DNA from: Cardiocondyla obscurior | Taxonomy: Eukaryota > Arthropoda > Insecta > Hymenoptera > Formicidae | Assembly (NCBI RefSeq): GCF_019399895.1 | Contig: NC_091866.1 | Coordinates: 3,207,501-3,271,500, forward strand | Reading direction: 5' to 3' | DNA length: 64,000 nucleotides | In this document: positions 62,828 through 64,000 of the stretch, piece after piece | Layout: the number at the start of each line of letters is the position of its first letter | How positions within the stretch are numbered: the first letter of the stretch is position 1 | Translations under genes and position numbers: made by a program | The notes under the pieces: generated by a model | The model's input: the letters and a program-made list of their open reading frames with translations, nothing else | What the model was told of the DNA's origin: nothing | Database searches by the model: none

Positions 62828-64000
62828 TTACATTGTAGAATTTTTAAATATAAACGTTACATTATTACTTGCTTCTGTTAACATAATATCCTATAAAGCA
62901 GATGTCCATAAATTACATTTAAATATTTAAATCATAGCTTTTAAATATAATATCATGTAAAATAGTTCATTACCTGTATAACATCAGACGGAATTGGTTG
63001 TATGTAATGTTCCCAATCCTTAAGTTGATTTATAGTTAAATTTTGCTGCGATGACTGACTGCATAATTTAAACTGGCAATCTCGTGTTTCATTGTTTGTC
63101 TCTTTTAATTCCACAGAAGATAGATGCTTATTTTGGCCAGAACAAGAACAATTCATTAAATCGTGTGTTAATGAAACCGTATCATTTGCTAACGTAAATA
63201 AATCCTAAAAAAAAAGACGAAAAGTATGAGTGACGATTCATGTAGTTATAAAATATGGTAATAAAAAGTACCTTTAATTCCTCAGTTGATAATTTTAGAG
63301 ATCCAAGATGATTTAAATCCACCACAGATTCACTCAGACCAGCTTTGCTAATTTGTCTTTGATATATTTTCTCTTCTATCGTACCTGTAGTCAATAATCT
63401 ACAAATATGCAAGTTAAGTTATGCCTAAATATTATTATATATTACTCAGTAATATTGCATTTGTACAAACCTGTAAATGTAAACGTTTTTTTTCTGTCCA
63501 TCTCTCCAAATTCTTGCCATTGCTTGCATATCAGATGCAGGATTCCAATCAGAATCAAATAGCACAAGTCTTGACGCACCAAATAAATTTAAACCAACAC
63601 CACCCGCTTTGGCACTGAGTAAAAGAACTTCTGTAAAAATAATTTTTTTATTAGTAGGATATATTATAATTATATTGCTTGATGTTTGATAAACTTACTA
63701 CTGTTATCAGTTCGCGCATTAAATTGATCAATAATCTTCGATCGTACAGAGGTTAAAGTAGTACCATCTAATCGTAAGAATTTTAACTTTTCCATGTCAC
63801 ATATTGTCTCGAAAAGATCAAGCGTTTGTGTGTAATAAGAAACTAATACTAATTTTTCGTCGGTCTTCTTTAAATTTCTCATTAATGTCTGTATAATTGT
63901 GATTTTTCCACAATATTCAGTAAAGTTTGTATCCTGTTTTATTTGTGATATACGTGTTTTTGACAAGGCATGGTATAACGTATTTTTTTCTAATTCGTTT
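62828..64000 (-). CDS. RAD54B: RAD54B, C-terminal part (5' end outside window)
   Basis: SWI2/SNF2-family DNA translocase of homologous recombination, acting with RAD51 in the nucleus. The visible exons in sense order are 64000-63699 (cut by the edge), 63630-63471, 63398-63272, 63204-62974 and 62890-62828; all phases agree. The window covers the second RecA-like lobe: LVLVSYYTQTLDLFETIC, FLRLDGTT (motif IV region), motif V LLLSAKAGGVGLNL, the DSDWNP segment, and motif VI QAMARIWRDGQ. RLLTTGTIEEKIYQRQISK and THDLMNCSCSG favour RAD54B over RAD54L. The final 20-residue exon, DIMLTEASNNVTFIFKNSTM, matches the RAD54B C-terminus (DPFLERITENVSFIF). Without splicing, the preceding exon would run into a TGA at 62953; the GT donor at 62973 and the family match favour the spliced form. 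It is convergent with the ECI2-like gene. Confidence 0.92.

Noticed and set aside
62953..62976. RAD54B ending by readthrough at TGA 62953
   Set aside because: A good GT donor follows CAG, and the exon at 62890-62828 restores the conserved RAD54B C-terminus.
1..64000. tRNA, rRNA, microRNA, CRISPR or prokaryotic-type signals
   Set aside because: None was found on reading both strands. A covariance-model scan would be needed to exclude small RNA genes.

Overview
The window is nuclear DNA from an insect, most likely a hymenopteran and probably an ant. I infer this from AT-rich, CpG-rich DNA with many short introns, homopolymer A/T tracts and metazoan gene families. The species is not determined. 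No prokaryotic, organellar, CRISPR, rRNA or tRNA feature was seen, and the gene models below were built by eye from reading frame, splice sites and family similarity.

Layout. (1) 326-3390, plus strand: the 3' part of crossveinless-2/BMPER, a secreted BMP regulator, with seven exons carrying four VWC domains, a VWD domain and a C8 region. One intron uses a GC-AG boundary. (2) 4190-4761, plus strand: two exon-like blocks that join in frame into an unidentified C-terminal tail ending in a PDZ-ligand-like sequence (tentative). (3) 9671-52955, minus strand: a complete conventional protein kinase C gene (Pkc53E type), about 43 kb, with 14 coding exons per transcript and a 23 kb first intron. The first half of its C1B domain exists as two alternative exons 5.3 kb apart. 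They share the same phases, so the reading frame allows one or the other but not both or neither. (4) 52956-57952: CpG-rich PKC 5' end, then a gap to the next promoter, with one weak minus-strand exon pair. (5) 57953-59508, plus strand: complete acyl-protein thioesterase, seven exons. (6) 61312-62495, plus strand: complete peroxisomal-type enoyl-CoA delta-isomerase 2 (ECI2-like), six exons. (7) 62621-62798: a long imperfect hairpin, MITE-like, between convergent genes. (8) 62828-64000, minus strand: the 3' part of RAD54B, cut by the window edge.

The genes do not form an operon or one pathway. Cv-2 tunes BMP signalling outside the cell, PKC transduces Ca2+/diacylglycerol signals at membranes, APT removes palmitate from proteins, the ECI2-like enzyme acts in fatty-acid oxidation, and RAD54B is a recombination motor. 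Most of the window is PKC intron DNA.

The most notable observation is the frame-locked C1B exon pair. One version has Tyr and the other His at C1B position 22, the residue known in vertebrate PKCs to set diacylglycerol affinity.
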